From positions 1 to 36,172 of the forward strand of contig CAIKZE010000466.1 in NCBI GenBank assembly GCA_903831825.1: a stretch of 36,172 nucleotides of DNA. The letters run 5' to 3'. The notes beneath the pieces were generated by a model. It did no database searches. It was not told the DNA's origin and saw only the letters and a program-made list of their open reading frames with translations. Positions 1 to 7,910 of the stretch are shown piece after piece. The position numbers were made by a program, and so were the translations under genes. This DNA is from an uncultured Lentisphaeria bacterium. GTDB taxonomy: Bacteria > Verrucomicrobiota > Lentisphaeria > Victivallales > Victivallaceae. The first letter of the stretch is position 1. Each line of letters starts with the position of its first letter.

Positions 1-54
1 AATGTGCTTGACAAGCTGACCCAACAGGGGCAAAGTATTCTTCAACGGATTCAT
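1..54 (-). CDS. 5' end of a protein running off the window, possibly an IS4-type transposase
   Basis: Eighteen codons are visible, starting at the ATG read on the minus strand at 54-52 and continuing out of the window. The predicted start is MNPLKNTLPLLGQLVKHI. A perfect ribosome binding site (AAGGAG, complement of 60-65) sits five bases before the ATG, which is the main reason to believe the gene. The pattern of a hydrophobic LxQLVKHI stretch right after a short polar start resembles the N-terminus of IS4-family transposases (the DUF4372-like region), but eighteen residues cannot prove it. It is divergent from the small protein that follows. Confidence 0.4.
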   Translation of the reverse strand, partial: MNPLKNTLPLLGQLVKHI

Positions 55-92
55 GGTAGCTCCTTATGTTTTTTGACGAAAATAAAGGTGTC

Positions 93-569
93 ATGAATCC
101 GTCTTTTTTCAAGCTTTCAGATTTTTTATGGGATGACTGTGATAAATTTATCAAAAAGCATTGGAAAGGCATCAAACAGGAATTGGGTTTGCCATTGCTT
201 AAAGCCGATGATATTGAGCTGGACTGGCAAATAAAACCGCTAGTGTGCCTGGAGCAGTATTTGCAAGTGCTATATGCAACTAAAGAGTACCCGCAATTAT
301 TGATTTTGTGGATGAGCATTGATGAAGATAGTGTTGAATTAGTTCGACAAGGCAAATACAAATTACCCGATTCCTGTCTGGTCGCGGGGCCCAGTTATTC
401 GCCTGATTTCAGTTGCAAAAACATAATTACTTTAGCCGCGCATGACAGTGTTGATGTCATGCTGGCGGCTTATGAGGCGCTGCGGGAGCGGATTCTGGCT
501 CCGAGTGAAAAGTTAATTCATCGTTTAGTTGATTACCCAATTGTATGGCATAAAAATAAGGAATTTTGA
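93..569 (+). CDS. hypothetical protein, about 158 aa
   Basis: I do not recognise this protein. It is acidic, without a signal peptide or membrane segment, so it is probably cytoplasmic. I chose the ATG at 93 because AAAGGTG lies just before it; an earlier in-frame ATG at 66 would overlap the leader of the divergent gene and has no ribosome binding site. The C-terminal part (VDVMLAAYEALRERIL) is a predicted amphipathic helix. The stop codon overlaps the start of the next gene (TGATG), suggesting translational coupling with the secreted glycosidase-like protein. It could be an immunity-like or accessory protein, but nothing in the sequence proves a role. Confidence 0.6.
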   Translation: MNPSFFKLSDFLWDDCDKFIKKHWKGIKQELGLPLLKADDIELDWQIKPLVCLEQYLQVLYATKEYPQLLILWMSIDEDSVELVRQGKYKLPDSCLVAGPSYSPDFSCKNIITLAAHDSVDVMLAAYEALRERILAPSEKLIHRLVDYPIVWHKNKEF

Positions 570-3433
570 TGATGAAAAGAAGTTTGATGTTATTAATGTT
601 CGCTCTGACTGCATTGGTTTGCGCCGCCGAAATCCCTGCCGGTAGTGGCATCAACAAAGCGTTGGTTTATGATTTTAATGAAGCGGTCAAACTGACTCCG
701 TATCCCGTCCAAACGGCCAAATCATTCTCGCTTGACAGCCCATCCTATTCTCCTGAAAGCGGAAAAGCCTTAAAAATTGAACACAAAGGCGCGACCGCCA
801 CCACCTGCTACGATTATTATTACTTGACTGAAAAAGCTCCGGGAGTGCTGAAAGTTAATTTTATGTACAAGACCGATTCGGAAAAAGCGACATTGGCCTT
901 GGCGTTTAATCAAAAAGGGAAAGGCAACGGCAGCGCCGGCACTGCGACGATCAAGATTCCCAAGTCAGATACGTGGCAGCTTTTTGAAACCCTGGTTGAT
1001 GTTCCCAATGAAACCGCGGTAATTCAATTTTCTTTCGCAATCACCGGCGCCGATGCGATCATGAGGCTTGATGATCTCGCGTTAAAATACACTGCGGACA
1101 GTGTAAAAATACCTTTCGCCAGTCAGGTAAAATGGACCGCATCGCCCGATGATCCAAGCTGGAACCCGGATTATTCGCTTTCAGGGTTTTATGTCGATAC
1201 GAAAGCGGCAAAAGTTCCCACGACAATACAAATTGCCGCCGGTGCCGAGGGCTTATATGTCTATTTCCATAATACCGAGCCCGACATGGCAAATTTAGCC
1301 GCCAAATATACCGGGGATCGCAATAAAGAGGCCTGGAAAGACGACTGCAATACTCTGCTTATCTTTGATCCGTCACATAATAAGGGCTGGCAATTTATGA
1401 CCAACAGCAATGGTACCCGTTACGATGCGGAATTGCGCCAAAAAGTGGCCGGTGATCCGTGGAATGCATTTCCCGATTGGCAAGGGGAGTGGCAGGCGAA
1501 AGCCGATAAAAATAAAGATTCATGGAACAGTAAATTTTTTATTCCGTGGAAAACCCTGGGCATCAACTTTACCGATGGATTTGAACTGAAAATCAACCCG
1601 GCCCGCGAACAAAAAGGCTTGAGTGAAAACAGCACTTTCAATTGCTATTCCGGAACTTTCAGAGACATCAATAAATTTGCCTCTTTGCGCCGGACAGGCA
1701 ATCAAATAGAAATTGAACGCTATCGCAATGTCGAAAAACTCTCCTACACCGTTAAAAGAACTTCTCCCAAGTTTGCCGAAGTATTGGAAAAAGGGGTTGC
1801 CGGCAACTATAACGTTGATGTCTGGGCTCAGGGCTATGTAAAAAGCGCTTACCCGGAGGCCGTCCAAAAGAAACTTACCCAGGCTGATTTTGAACGCTGG
1901 CAAAATGCGTTGATGCAAGCCTTTGGAGAAAGTCACACCGGCGGCCCGGCTTATCCCTGGGTAATTAATAATCTCTATGGCAAGATCGGAGAGATTAAAG
2001 AGCTTAATCAAAAATACCAGATGAAATTCCCTTACAGCATTCATTCGAGCGGAGACAGCGCCGAAGCCCGCAAAAGCGGCGCCGTATTTTATAATCCCGA
2101 CGCAACGAACTACGTTGATCCCACTGATCCTAAATTACGCGTAACTTTGACCAGTTCGATAGAGAAAATAGCCAGGGATCCCAACTATGAATTAATTAAA
2201 AACACCACCAAATTTGTGATGGGTTTTGATGAACCCACCAACAGCGTTGGCGCATCATTCAGCCGCAAATACAATGTTCGCGCCGTCAAGGAAATTGATG
2301 TGCTGTCGGATAAAATAAAAGCGGAATATGGCTTCGGCAAATATGGAATCCCGGATGCCTATATGCCCGCCGACAGTGATACTCCCTTTAAACGCATTGC
2401 CTTTTACCGCTGGTGGAATGCGGAACTGAAGGAAAGTCTCAGACAATGGCAGGATGCGGTAAATAAAGTTTTTCCGGATGTGCCCTTTATGGCGATTACC
2501 AACAATAATACCTCAGGTTGTTCAATGGTGGATTTAAGCAACCTGAACGGAACGGCTAAATTAATTGCATGTGACCCCTATCCGACCTCAACTACCGCTT
2601 TTTTTGGCAATGCCAGAGCGCGCTATCATACCGGTTTTTCCGCCAAAGAACTCCATGATTTGGCGCCAGGCGCCAGAACAATGGTGATGCCGCAGTGTTT
2701 TATCTATCACGGCGTAGCGCCCGGCAAATCAGATATGCGGGAATGGGCGTCACAAGCCATCAAGAACGGCGCCAGTTGGCTGATGTGGTATTGCGCTGAC
2801 GCCACCAGTAACATATTTGCGGAATATGTCGCCATGCTTAATTTAAATAAAACGATTGCCGAGATGGACAAACTGGTCGAATTTCCAACAGCCAAAACCG
2901 CCATACTCAATTCCCAATACGATATATGGGCAAATAACAATGAAGCCAGCCATGCGTTGTATACCGTCTATGCGATTCTGGGAGAACACCTGAAGTCGAA
3001 TTTTCGCTTTATCAGCGATACAGGAATAAATAACGGCACCCATAACCTTGATGATTTCAAACTTATTTATATTCCTAAAATGGCTTATACCGATCCGGCA
3101 TTATCAAATAAAATAGCCAAATGGGTGGAAAAAGGCGGAACGTTAGTGGTGTTCGACCCTGAGTTTATGAGTTTTAATATTGACGGCAGCCAATCCGATT
3201 ATCGTCAGAAGTTATTCGGCGATAAAGAAGAAAATCAATTCGGCAAAGGCAAGGTGATTCACTTCAGCAAACAGCCGTTTGAAAATTCCGATCTGGCGGT
3301 CAAGCCGGATAAGTGGCCGGCATTTTTCCGCGCCCAGGCGCTGGCCGTCGGCGAAGCGGTGGATCTGCCCCGCTGGGATTTCACGATACCCGAAGTCAAA
3401 GAAACGATTAAACTGGAACCAATAGTTAAATGA
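569..3433 (+). CDS. secreted CBM9-like plus TIM-barrel glycoside-hydrolase-like protein (954 aa)
   Basis: A large exported protein, probably acting on polysaccharides outside the cytoplasm. Residues 1-20 form a signal peptide (MMKRSLMLLMFALTALVCAA). Residues about 30-175 look like a beta-sandwich, galactose-binding-type module. Residues about 183-390 resemble a CBM9/DOMON-type carbohydrate-binding domain (EAWKDDCNTLLIFDP, then KFFIPWKTLGI). Residues about 410-800 look like a TIM barrel with FVMGFDEPTN as a candidate catalytic loop, and residues about 810-930 resemble the amidotransferase-like domain that follows the barrel in GH42 enzymes (WVEKGGTLVVFDPEF). The start at 569 follows AAGGA by six bases; a TTG just upstream is less likely. 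The exact GH family and the catalytic pair are not secure. It is coupled to the small gene before it. Confidence 0.65.
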   Translation: MMKRSLMLLMFALTALVCAAEIPAGSGINKALVYDFNEAVKLTPYPVQTAKSFSLDSPSYSPESGKALKIEHKGATATTCYDYYYLTEKAPGVLKVNFMYKTDSEKATLALAFNQKGKGNGSAGTATIKIPKSDTWQLFETLVDVPNETAVIQFSFAITGADAIMRLDDLALKYTADSVKIPFASQVKWTASPDDPSWNPDYSLSGFYVDTKAAKVPTTIQIAAGAEGLYVYFHNTEPDMANLAAKYTGDRNKEAWKDDCNTLLIFDPSHNKGWQFMTNSNGTRYDAELRQKVAGDPWNAFPDWQGEWQAKADKNKDSWNSKFFIPWKTLGINFTDGFELKINPAREQKGLSENSTFNCYSGTFRDINKFASLRRTGNQIEIERYRNVEKLSYTVKRTSPKFAEVLEKGVAGNYNVDVWAQGYVKSAYPEAVQKKLTQADFERWQNALMQAFGESHTGGPAYPWVINNLYGKIGEIKELNQKYQMKFPYSIHSSGDSAEARKSGAVFYNPDATNYVDPTDPKLRVTLTSSIEKIARDPNYELIKNTTKFVMGFDEPTNSVGASFSRKYNVRAVKEIDVLSDKIKAEYGFGKYGIPDAYMPADSDTPFKRIAFYRWWNAELKESLRQWQDAVNKVFPDVPFMAITNNNTSGCSMVDLSNLNGTAKLIACDPYPTSTTAFFGNARARYHTGFSAKELHDLAPGARTMVMPQCFIYHGVAPGKSDMREWASQAIKNGASWLMWYCADATSNIFAEYVAMLNLNKTIAEMDKLVEFPTAKTAILNSQYDIWANNNEASHALYTVYAILGEHLKSNFRFISDTGINNGTHNLDDFKLIYIPKMAYTDPALSNKIAKWVEKGGTLVVFDPEFMSFNIDGSQSDYRQKLFGDKEENQFGKGKVIHFSKQPFENSDLAVKPDKWPAFFRAQALAVGEAVDLPRWDFTIPEVKETIKLEPIVK

Positions 3434-3468
3434 CTGTTCTAATAAACAAAAACCAGGAGGTGAAAAGA

Positions 3469-3492
3469 ATGTTACAGGAAGGTTGCAACTAA
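3469..3492 (+). other. seven-codon micro-ORF with an ideal ribosome binding site
   Basis: The sequence AGGAGG (3455-3460) followed eight bases later by an ATG opens a reading frame of only seven codons, MLQEGCN, then stop. A second tiny frame (MDNSK) opens at 3496. The leader resembles the one before the pseudopilin at 23727 (AGGAGGTACGAAAAGATG), so this may be the remnant of a lost pseudopilin start, or a leader peptide ahead of pseudopilin 1. I cannot tell these apart. Confidence 0.3.
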
Positions 3493-3527
3493 AAAATGGA
3501 CAATTCAAAGTAACAAAAAACGGAAAA

Positions 3528-3552
3528 CGAGAAAAGCAATTTGACTTTCTCG
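3528..3552 (+). repeat. 25-nt hairpin element, copy 1 (before pseudopilin 1)
   Basis: CGAGAAA pairs with TTTCTCG around the loop AGCAATTTGAC. The same 25-nt element with the core AGCAATTTGA occurs at 25932-25956, downstream of pseudopilin 3, and the substitutions between copies keep every stem position paired through G-U wobbles. It lies about 33 bases before the start codon of pseudopilin 1, so it could affect its leader RNA, or be the terminator of a lost upstream gene. Confidence 0.45.
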
Positions 3553-3584
3553 CGGAATTCAAGTAAACTAAAAAGGAGAAGAAA

Positions 3585-4388
3585 ATGAAAAGTTGTAAAT
3601 CATTGAGCTTCACACTCATAGAACTGCTGGTGGTGATCGCCATCATCGCAATTTTGGCAGCGATGCTGCTGCCGGCGCTGAACAAAGCAAGAGAAACAGC
3701 TCGCGCAATTGCCTGTGCATCCAATTTAAAACAACTTGGGACTGCCGCCAATATGTATTCCGTGGATTACAAAGATTACATTGTGCCTGTAACCAATGAA
3801 TACAATCAGAATGTCGTTTCCGCTACCGGAAAATATTGGGGATATTTGCTTTGTCCATATTTGGGTATCCAAATAAGAAATGGCACACAAGCCGACTGGA
3901 ATGTATTTAAGAGCATGAACCCGAAAATATTTGTTTGTCCGTCTCAAAAAACGACGACTGGCGGTCTCGATACCTCTTACCTCAGTTATACCATCAACGG
4001 AACCTACAGTAATCCGGGTACCTACGGTTCAACTACGATTCCATTTTCTAAGTTTTGGACTCAAAATGGCACTTCGATGGAATGCCATTCGTCAAGTTCC
4101 GGCTCTGCATACAATACCGGACGGGCAACCTCGCTGACTGAAGCCTGGCTGTTTGCCGACAATAGTAATGATACCCTGACTTATAAAAATGCCAATTCCA
4201 ATGCTCTTTACACATTTACTGCCACATCAGGCAAAATCAGTGACGGCGTGCGTCATTCGAATTATGTGAATTTCGTTGCGGTGGCGGGAAATGTCTATTC
4301 TACAAAACCAATTCCGGCGTGGGGGGATGCCTATAATTACGGTTGGTATTTGCCGAAGAATTTTATCACTCCGGCGGAATGGCGTTAA
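3585..4388 (+). CDS. pseudopilin-like DUF1559 protein 1 (267 aa)
   Basis: A type IV pilin-like N-terminus is present: short basic leader, then [20 protein letters not shown], a single membrane helix with the Glu at +5 that is standard for pilins. After it comes the [20 protein letters not shown] stretch typical of DUF1559 proteins. The residue before the cleavage site is Ser, not the usual Gly. Near the C-terminus the H-X9-DG processing-associated motif is altered: His ([12 protein letters not shown]) with Ala in place of Asp. The start follows AAGGAG by six bases. Genomes of this group carry many such proteins, mostly beside glycosidase genes; a surface or secretion role is the usual guess, not established. 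Probably transcribed with its neighbours. Confidence 0.85.
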   Translation: MKSCKSLSFTLIELLVVIAIIAILAAMLLPALNKARETARAIACASNLKQLGTAANMYSVDYKDYIVPVTNEYNQNVVSATGKYWGYLLCPYLGIQIRNGTQADWNVFKSMNPKIFVCPSQKTTTGGLDTSYLSYTINGTYSNPGTYGSTTIPFSKFWTQNGTSMECHSSSSGSAYNTGRATSLTEAWLFADNSNDTLTYKNANSNALYTFTATSGKISDGVRHSNYVNFVAVAGNVYSTKPIPAWGDAYNYGWYLPKNFITPAEWR

Positions 4389-4481
4389 AAAGGGACTTGA
4401 AGTTTGCGCAAGTAAACTAAAAGTTGATGAATAGCTTTAACTCGTAATTAATCATTTAAGAAATAGAAAATTTGGAGTTGT

Positions 4482-6521
4482 ATGAATAGACCTACCTATC
4501 GGGCAGTCAGCCACTGGTTTAACTGGAATGATTTGGATTATCCCAACCAAGAGGTCGAGGCCAAAATTGATAAATTAGCCTTTGAGGCCAGCCAGGCGGG
4601 AGTGAATTTAGCCATGGTTTTTGGTTTTCACTTTCGCTGGGATTTCATCTATTGCTTTGATACTGTGCATAAATTATTAAAACATACCGCGGACGCCTAC
4701 CATCGCTATGGAATCAAGGTGATGGATCACCACTCCGCCGTCCTCACCCACCGGCCCCGCGACTGGGCCGGACGGATTGATACCTCAATCCGCAACCACC
4801 ATCATGTGCCGTTTACCCCTTCCCCCGAGATAATTCCATTCCTGCAATATGAGGGAACACTTTTAAACTCATGGCGGCAAAAGCGGGTGGACAACGATGA
4901 TCCGGCCTTTATCGCCTGTTATCAGGCCGAACATTTTTGTGTCAATAATCCTGATTTCCGTCATGCCTATTCAGCCTATGTTAAACGGCTTTTTGCGGAA
5001 ACCGGGATTGACGGCTTAATGTGTGATGATGTAATCTATTACGGCCACTGGGGTGTTTGCGGCTGCCCTCATTGTCAAAATAAATTCGGCTCGCCATTGC
5101 CCCCGCCGGAAGATGCAAATTTCTGGGGCAACTATCAAAATAAACTATGGCGGAAATGGGTTGATATGCGTTATCATGATGCGCGGGATTTCTTACAATT
5201 GGTGCGCGGCGTTATTGGCCGGGATGCGCTGCTTACCAGTTGCTGCTGCTCATCCACCCGTAAAACACTTGACGCCTGCGGCATGGATATGGATTTAATG
5301 AATCCGCCGTTATCCATGACGATGCTCGAAATGTGCGGGGAAATCGCCGGCGGCAAATCGGGCTTAACCGCGCGAATGCCTGATATTCTGCTTCACAAGG
5401 CCATCTCGGAACGCCGTCAAATCGGCTGTTTGGGATTGGGATATGCCTTTTATCCGGACAGCGCCTTTTTAGTCTGGAGTTTAAACCAGTTTTTCGGCGC
5501 GGATACCTGGGTGTCCAGCCTCAAGGGAAGACTGGGCATCTCGGACAGAGCCGCCGAAGCGCTGCCCATGGAACCGGAACTGGTCAAAGAAGCCTACAAT
5601 TTTGAGTGCCGCCATCCCCGACTGTTTAACGGCGAAAGTGTGGCTGAAGTTGCCGTTTACTATTCCAATTCCAGCAAAGTATTTAATGGCGATTGTGACG
5701 ATGATTACTGTGCGGGATATGCCAATTTGATCAGGGAGTTATTTACCCGCGATGTCTCCGTGGTCGTAGTGGATAAAATTCCCGAAGCCGGGCGTTACAA
5801 GTTATTAATCCTGGCGGATTGCGGCTGCTTGAGTTCCGGATTGCGGCAAACGCTGACTGCTTATTTGGAACAAGGCGGACAAATTATTGCCACCGGATTG
5901 CTCGGAAGTTTTGATGAAACGGGTAACCCTGTCCCTGCTCCCTGGTTAGTGAATTACACGATTCCGACGGCAGACCGTTCAAGCCTGAAGACGGAGGCTT
6001 TTTTTGAAATGTGGGGGCATCTGCCCAAGCGTGAAATTGCGGGGATGCTTGAAGCAAAATCTGGATGGCGGGAATTCAAGTCAGGCGCCGGTATTCTCTA
6101 CTGGAACCGGATTCGTCTGCATGTCGCCGGGCATACTGAAATCGCACTGGAAAAAATCCAGACTTTAGTCAAACCGCGGTTGACTATCGAGAAGCCTGAT
6201 AACTTAAATTACCAAATCTATCAATCGGGAAAATCACTGATTATTCACTTCATGCCATCGGGGATGACGGTTAATTATCATGAAAGCTTGAAAAATCAAA
6301 TCAGTAATGAGCGGGTAGTGAAATCCATCGACTATCCCGAATTGACCGGCAAAGTCGTGATTAAGGGCAAATATGCTTCGGCCACCCTGTACTCGGCGGA
6401 TCTAACTGAACCAAGAGCGCTCAATTTAACCTCGGATAGCGCCATTGCGCCGCTCTCCGGACTTAAACGCTTTTTCACGATTGAATGTTGCAAAGATGAT
6501 AAAGAAGAATTAAAAAAGTAA
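4482..6521 (+). CDS. cytoplasmic glycoside-hydrolase-like protein, GH42-type layout (679 aa)
   Basis: No signal peptide, so it should act on imported oligosaccharides. Residues 1-350 look like a TIM barrel; the stretch GIDGLMCDDVIYYGHWGVCG followed by CPHCQNKFG is typical of GH42-like and related putative hydrolases, where the CxCPHC cysteines often bind a metal. Residues about 390-500 resemble the GH42 trimerisation (amidotransferase-like) domain, with LLILADCGCLSS and YLEQGGQIIATG. A small beta domain ends the protein. GGAG sits a few bases before the ATG at 4482. The creatininase-family gene follows after 32 bases, so the two are probably one operon. Family placement by motif only; substrate unknown. 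Confidence 0.65.
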   Translation: MNRPTYRAVSHWFNWNDLDYPNQEVEAKIDKLAFEASQAGVNLAMVFGFHFRWDFIYCFDTVHKLLKHTADAYHRYGIKVMDHHSAVLTHRPRDWAGRIDTSIRNHHHVPFTPSPEIIPFLQYEGTLLNSWRQKRVDNDDPAFIACYQAEHFCVNNPDFRHAYSAYVKRLFAETGIDGLMCDDVIYYGHWGVCGCPHCQNKFGSPLPPPEDANFWGNYQNKLWRKWVDMRYHDARDFLQLVRGVIGRDALLTSCCCSSTRKTLDACGMDMDLMNPPLSMTMLEMCGEIAGGKSGLTARMPDILLHKAISERRQIGCLGLGYAFYPDSAFLVWSLNQFFGADTWVSSLKGRLGISDRAAEALPMEPELVKEAYNFECRHPRLFNGESVAEVAVYYSNSSKVFNGDCDDDYCAGYANLIRELFTRDVSVVVVDKIPEAGRYKLLILADCGCLSSGLRQTLTAYLEQGGQIIATGLLGSFDETGNPVPAPWLVNYTIPTADRSSLKTEAFFEMWGHLPKREIAGMLEAKSGWREFKSGAGILYWNRIRLHVAGHTEIALEKIQTLVKPRLTIEKPDNLNYQIYQSGKSLIIHFMPSGMTVNYHESLKNQISNERVVKSIDYPELTGKVVIKGKYASATLYSADLTEPRALNLTSDSAIAPLSGLKRFFTIECCKDDKEELKK

Positions 6522-6553
6522 TAACCGGGTTTAAAAATAGAGAGTGCTGTTAT

Positions 6554-7414
6554 ATGAAAACGGTGAAAATGGCGGAGATGACCGTCAATGAGATTCAAGA
6601 TTACTTAAAAATCAATCAAACTATCATTTTGCCTTATGGCGTAGTGGAACAGCATGGATTTCATTTGCCGGTGGATACCGATATCAGGAATGCGGATTAT
6701 TCATGTCCGGAATTGGCCCGCAGGCTTGGTTGTATTGTGGCGCCGACGTTGAACTACTGCTTCTCCGGGGGGATGCTGGAGGGCACGATCAATGTTCAGC
6801 CCAACACATTTGCGCTAATGATCGGCGATATCGTCAAATCGCTGGCGCTGCAAGGGTTTAAAAATATTATTATTTTTGCCGGGCATGGCGGCAGCGAGAG
6901 CCTGCTGCATCTGAAGGAATCATTGCGGATTCTGAAGTGGCTGAATCCGGAATTGGCGGAGATTCTGATTTTAATGATTCCGTTTTGGGATTTTTCACCA
7001 ACCTGGGTAAAGATGATTGAAGAAGATAGAAATTACCATGCGGATGATGCGGAAACTTCGCTTATGTTATACTGGTGTCCGGAAATGGTAAGGGAAACAA
7101 GAGTCAGAGACGCTGAACCGATGGGCGAAATGCTGAGAGATAATCCGGATAATTTCCAAAAAATCACCGCGTTGACGAACAATAAACATGAAATACCATT
7201 TACCAGACAGCGGGATGAGGTAAAAATCGGCGTAATGGGAACTCCGGAAAAGGCAACCGCGGAAAAAGGCAAGATTATTTTTGATGAATATATTGAGCGG
7301 TTAACCAGGATGCTTGGCAGCGCCGTTAATGAAGCCAATGAGGCTAGAAAGAATCAAAAATTTATTGAGTTAGGCAATGTCGATAAAATTCTGATGCGGG
7401 AGATGTGGAATTGA
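6554..7414 (+). CDS. creatininase-family metal-dependent amidohydrolase (286 aa)
   Basis: The protein shows the creatininase fold signatures in order: PYGVVEQHGFHLPVDTDI near residues 28-46 (Glu, His and Asp as metal ligands), FAGHGGSESLL around 113-124 (second His region) and HADDAETSLMLY around 160-171 (the final Glu). Family members hydrolyse small cyclic or N-linked amides such as creatinine, or act in cofactor pathways such as mycofactocin maturation; nothing here indicates either pathway. Length is close to the usual 240-290 residues. It directly follows the GH42-like gene, which suggests a role in breaking down an amide-containing carbohydrate or derivative, as inference only. No signal peptide. 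Confidence 0.8.
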   Translation: MKTVKMAEMTVNEIQDYLKINQTIILPYGVVEQHGFHLPVDTDIRNADYSCPELARRLGCIVAPTLNYCFSGGMLEGTINVQPNTFALMIGDIVKSLALQGFKNIIIFAGHGGSESLLHLKESLRILKWLNPELAEILILMIPFWDFSPTWVKMIEEDRNYHADDAETSLMLYWCPEMVRETRVRDAEPMGEMLRDNPDNFQKITALTNNKHEIPFTRQRDEVKIGVMGTPEKATAEKGKIIFDEYIERLTRMLGSAVNEANEARKNQKFIELGNVDKILMREMWN

Positions 7415-7549
7415 TATAATGCCCTGAATCATAATTTTAATCTCCTTTTCCGGAAAAATTCATTGACCGCCGGCCATTTTGATTTATTTTAACATTGTGT
7501 CGCAATGACTTTATTACGAAACAACCGTTAAAAATGAAGGAGAGATATC

Positions 7550-7852
7550 ATGCCGGAATTTGGAACCCCTTTTGCCGTGCTGGCGGAAAATCGCAAACTC
7601 ACCGGGGCCGAACTTGTTCGGGCAATTCGTTTTATGGTGGCCGCCGAATATGAAGCTATTCAAATGTATATGCAACTGGCCGAGTCCATCGACAACAAGC
7701 TGGCAATTGAAGTTCTCAAAGATATTGCCGATGAAGAAAAGGTTCATGCCGGGGAATTTCTGCGCCTGTTGAAAGCGCTCGCGCCGGATGAAGAAAAGTT
7801 CTACAAAGCGGGCGCCAAAGAGGTTGAAGAAGAAATCAAAAAACAGAAATAA
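7550..7852 (+). CDS. small ferritin-like protein of the encapsulin-cargo / rubrerythrin-like type (100 aa)
   Basis: A short all-helical protein with the di-iron pattern of ferritin-like proteins: Glu in VAAEYEAIQMYMQLAE (residues about 30-45) and E-x-x-H in DIADEEKVHAGEFLRLL (about 60-76). Similar one-hundred-residue domains are found as encapsulin cargo or fused to the N-terminus of archaeal encapsulins, where half-ferritins assemble to oxidise and store iron. No encapsulin gene lies in this window, and I see no clear C-terminal cargo tag (the tail is the charged EVEEEIKKQK). AAGGAGAG stands six bases before the ATG. Likely roles are iron storage or peroxide protection. Its transcript ends at or just beyond the hairpin that follows. 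Confidence 0.75.
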   Translation: MPEFGTPFAVLAENRKLTGAELVRAIRFMVAAEYEAIQMYMQLAESIDNKLAIEVLKDIADEEKVHAGEFLRLLKALAPDEEKFYKAGAKEVEEEIKKQK

Positions 7853-7857
7853 AAAAA

Positions 7858-7886
7858 TCCGGCGAAACCGTATCGGTTTCGCCGGA
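7858..7886 (-). terminator. strong hairpin terminator, oriented for the secretin operon
   Basis: A perfect 12-bp stem, TCCGGCGAAACC against GGTTTCGCCGGA, with a five-base loop. Read on the minus strand it is followed directly by seven T residues (complement of 7851-7857), a textbook intrinsic terminator for the genes ending at 7911. On the plus strand there is no T-run, so it would only weakly stop the ferritin-like gene. Confidence 0.85.
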
Positions 7887-7910
7887 CAGTGTGACTAACT
7901 GATCTTAATC

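Noticed and set aside
3434-3584. Riboswitch upstream of pseudopilin 1
   Set aside because: Only one short hairpin and two micro-ORFs are visible; no match to a riboswitch core that I can recognise.
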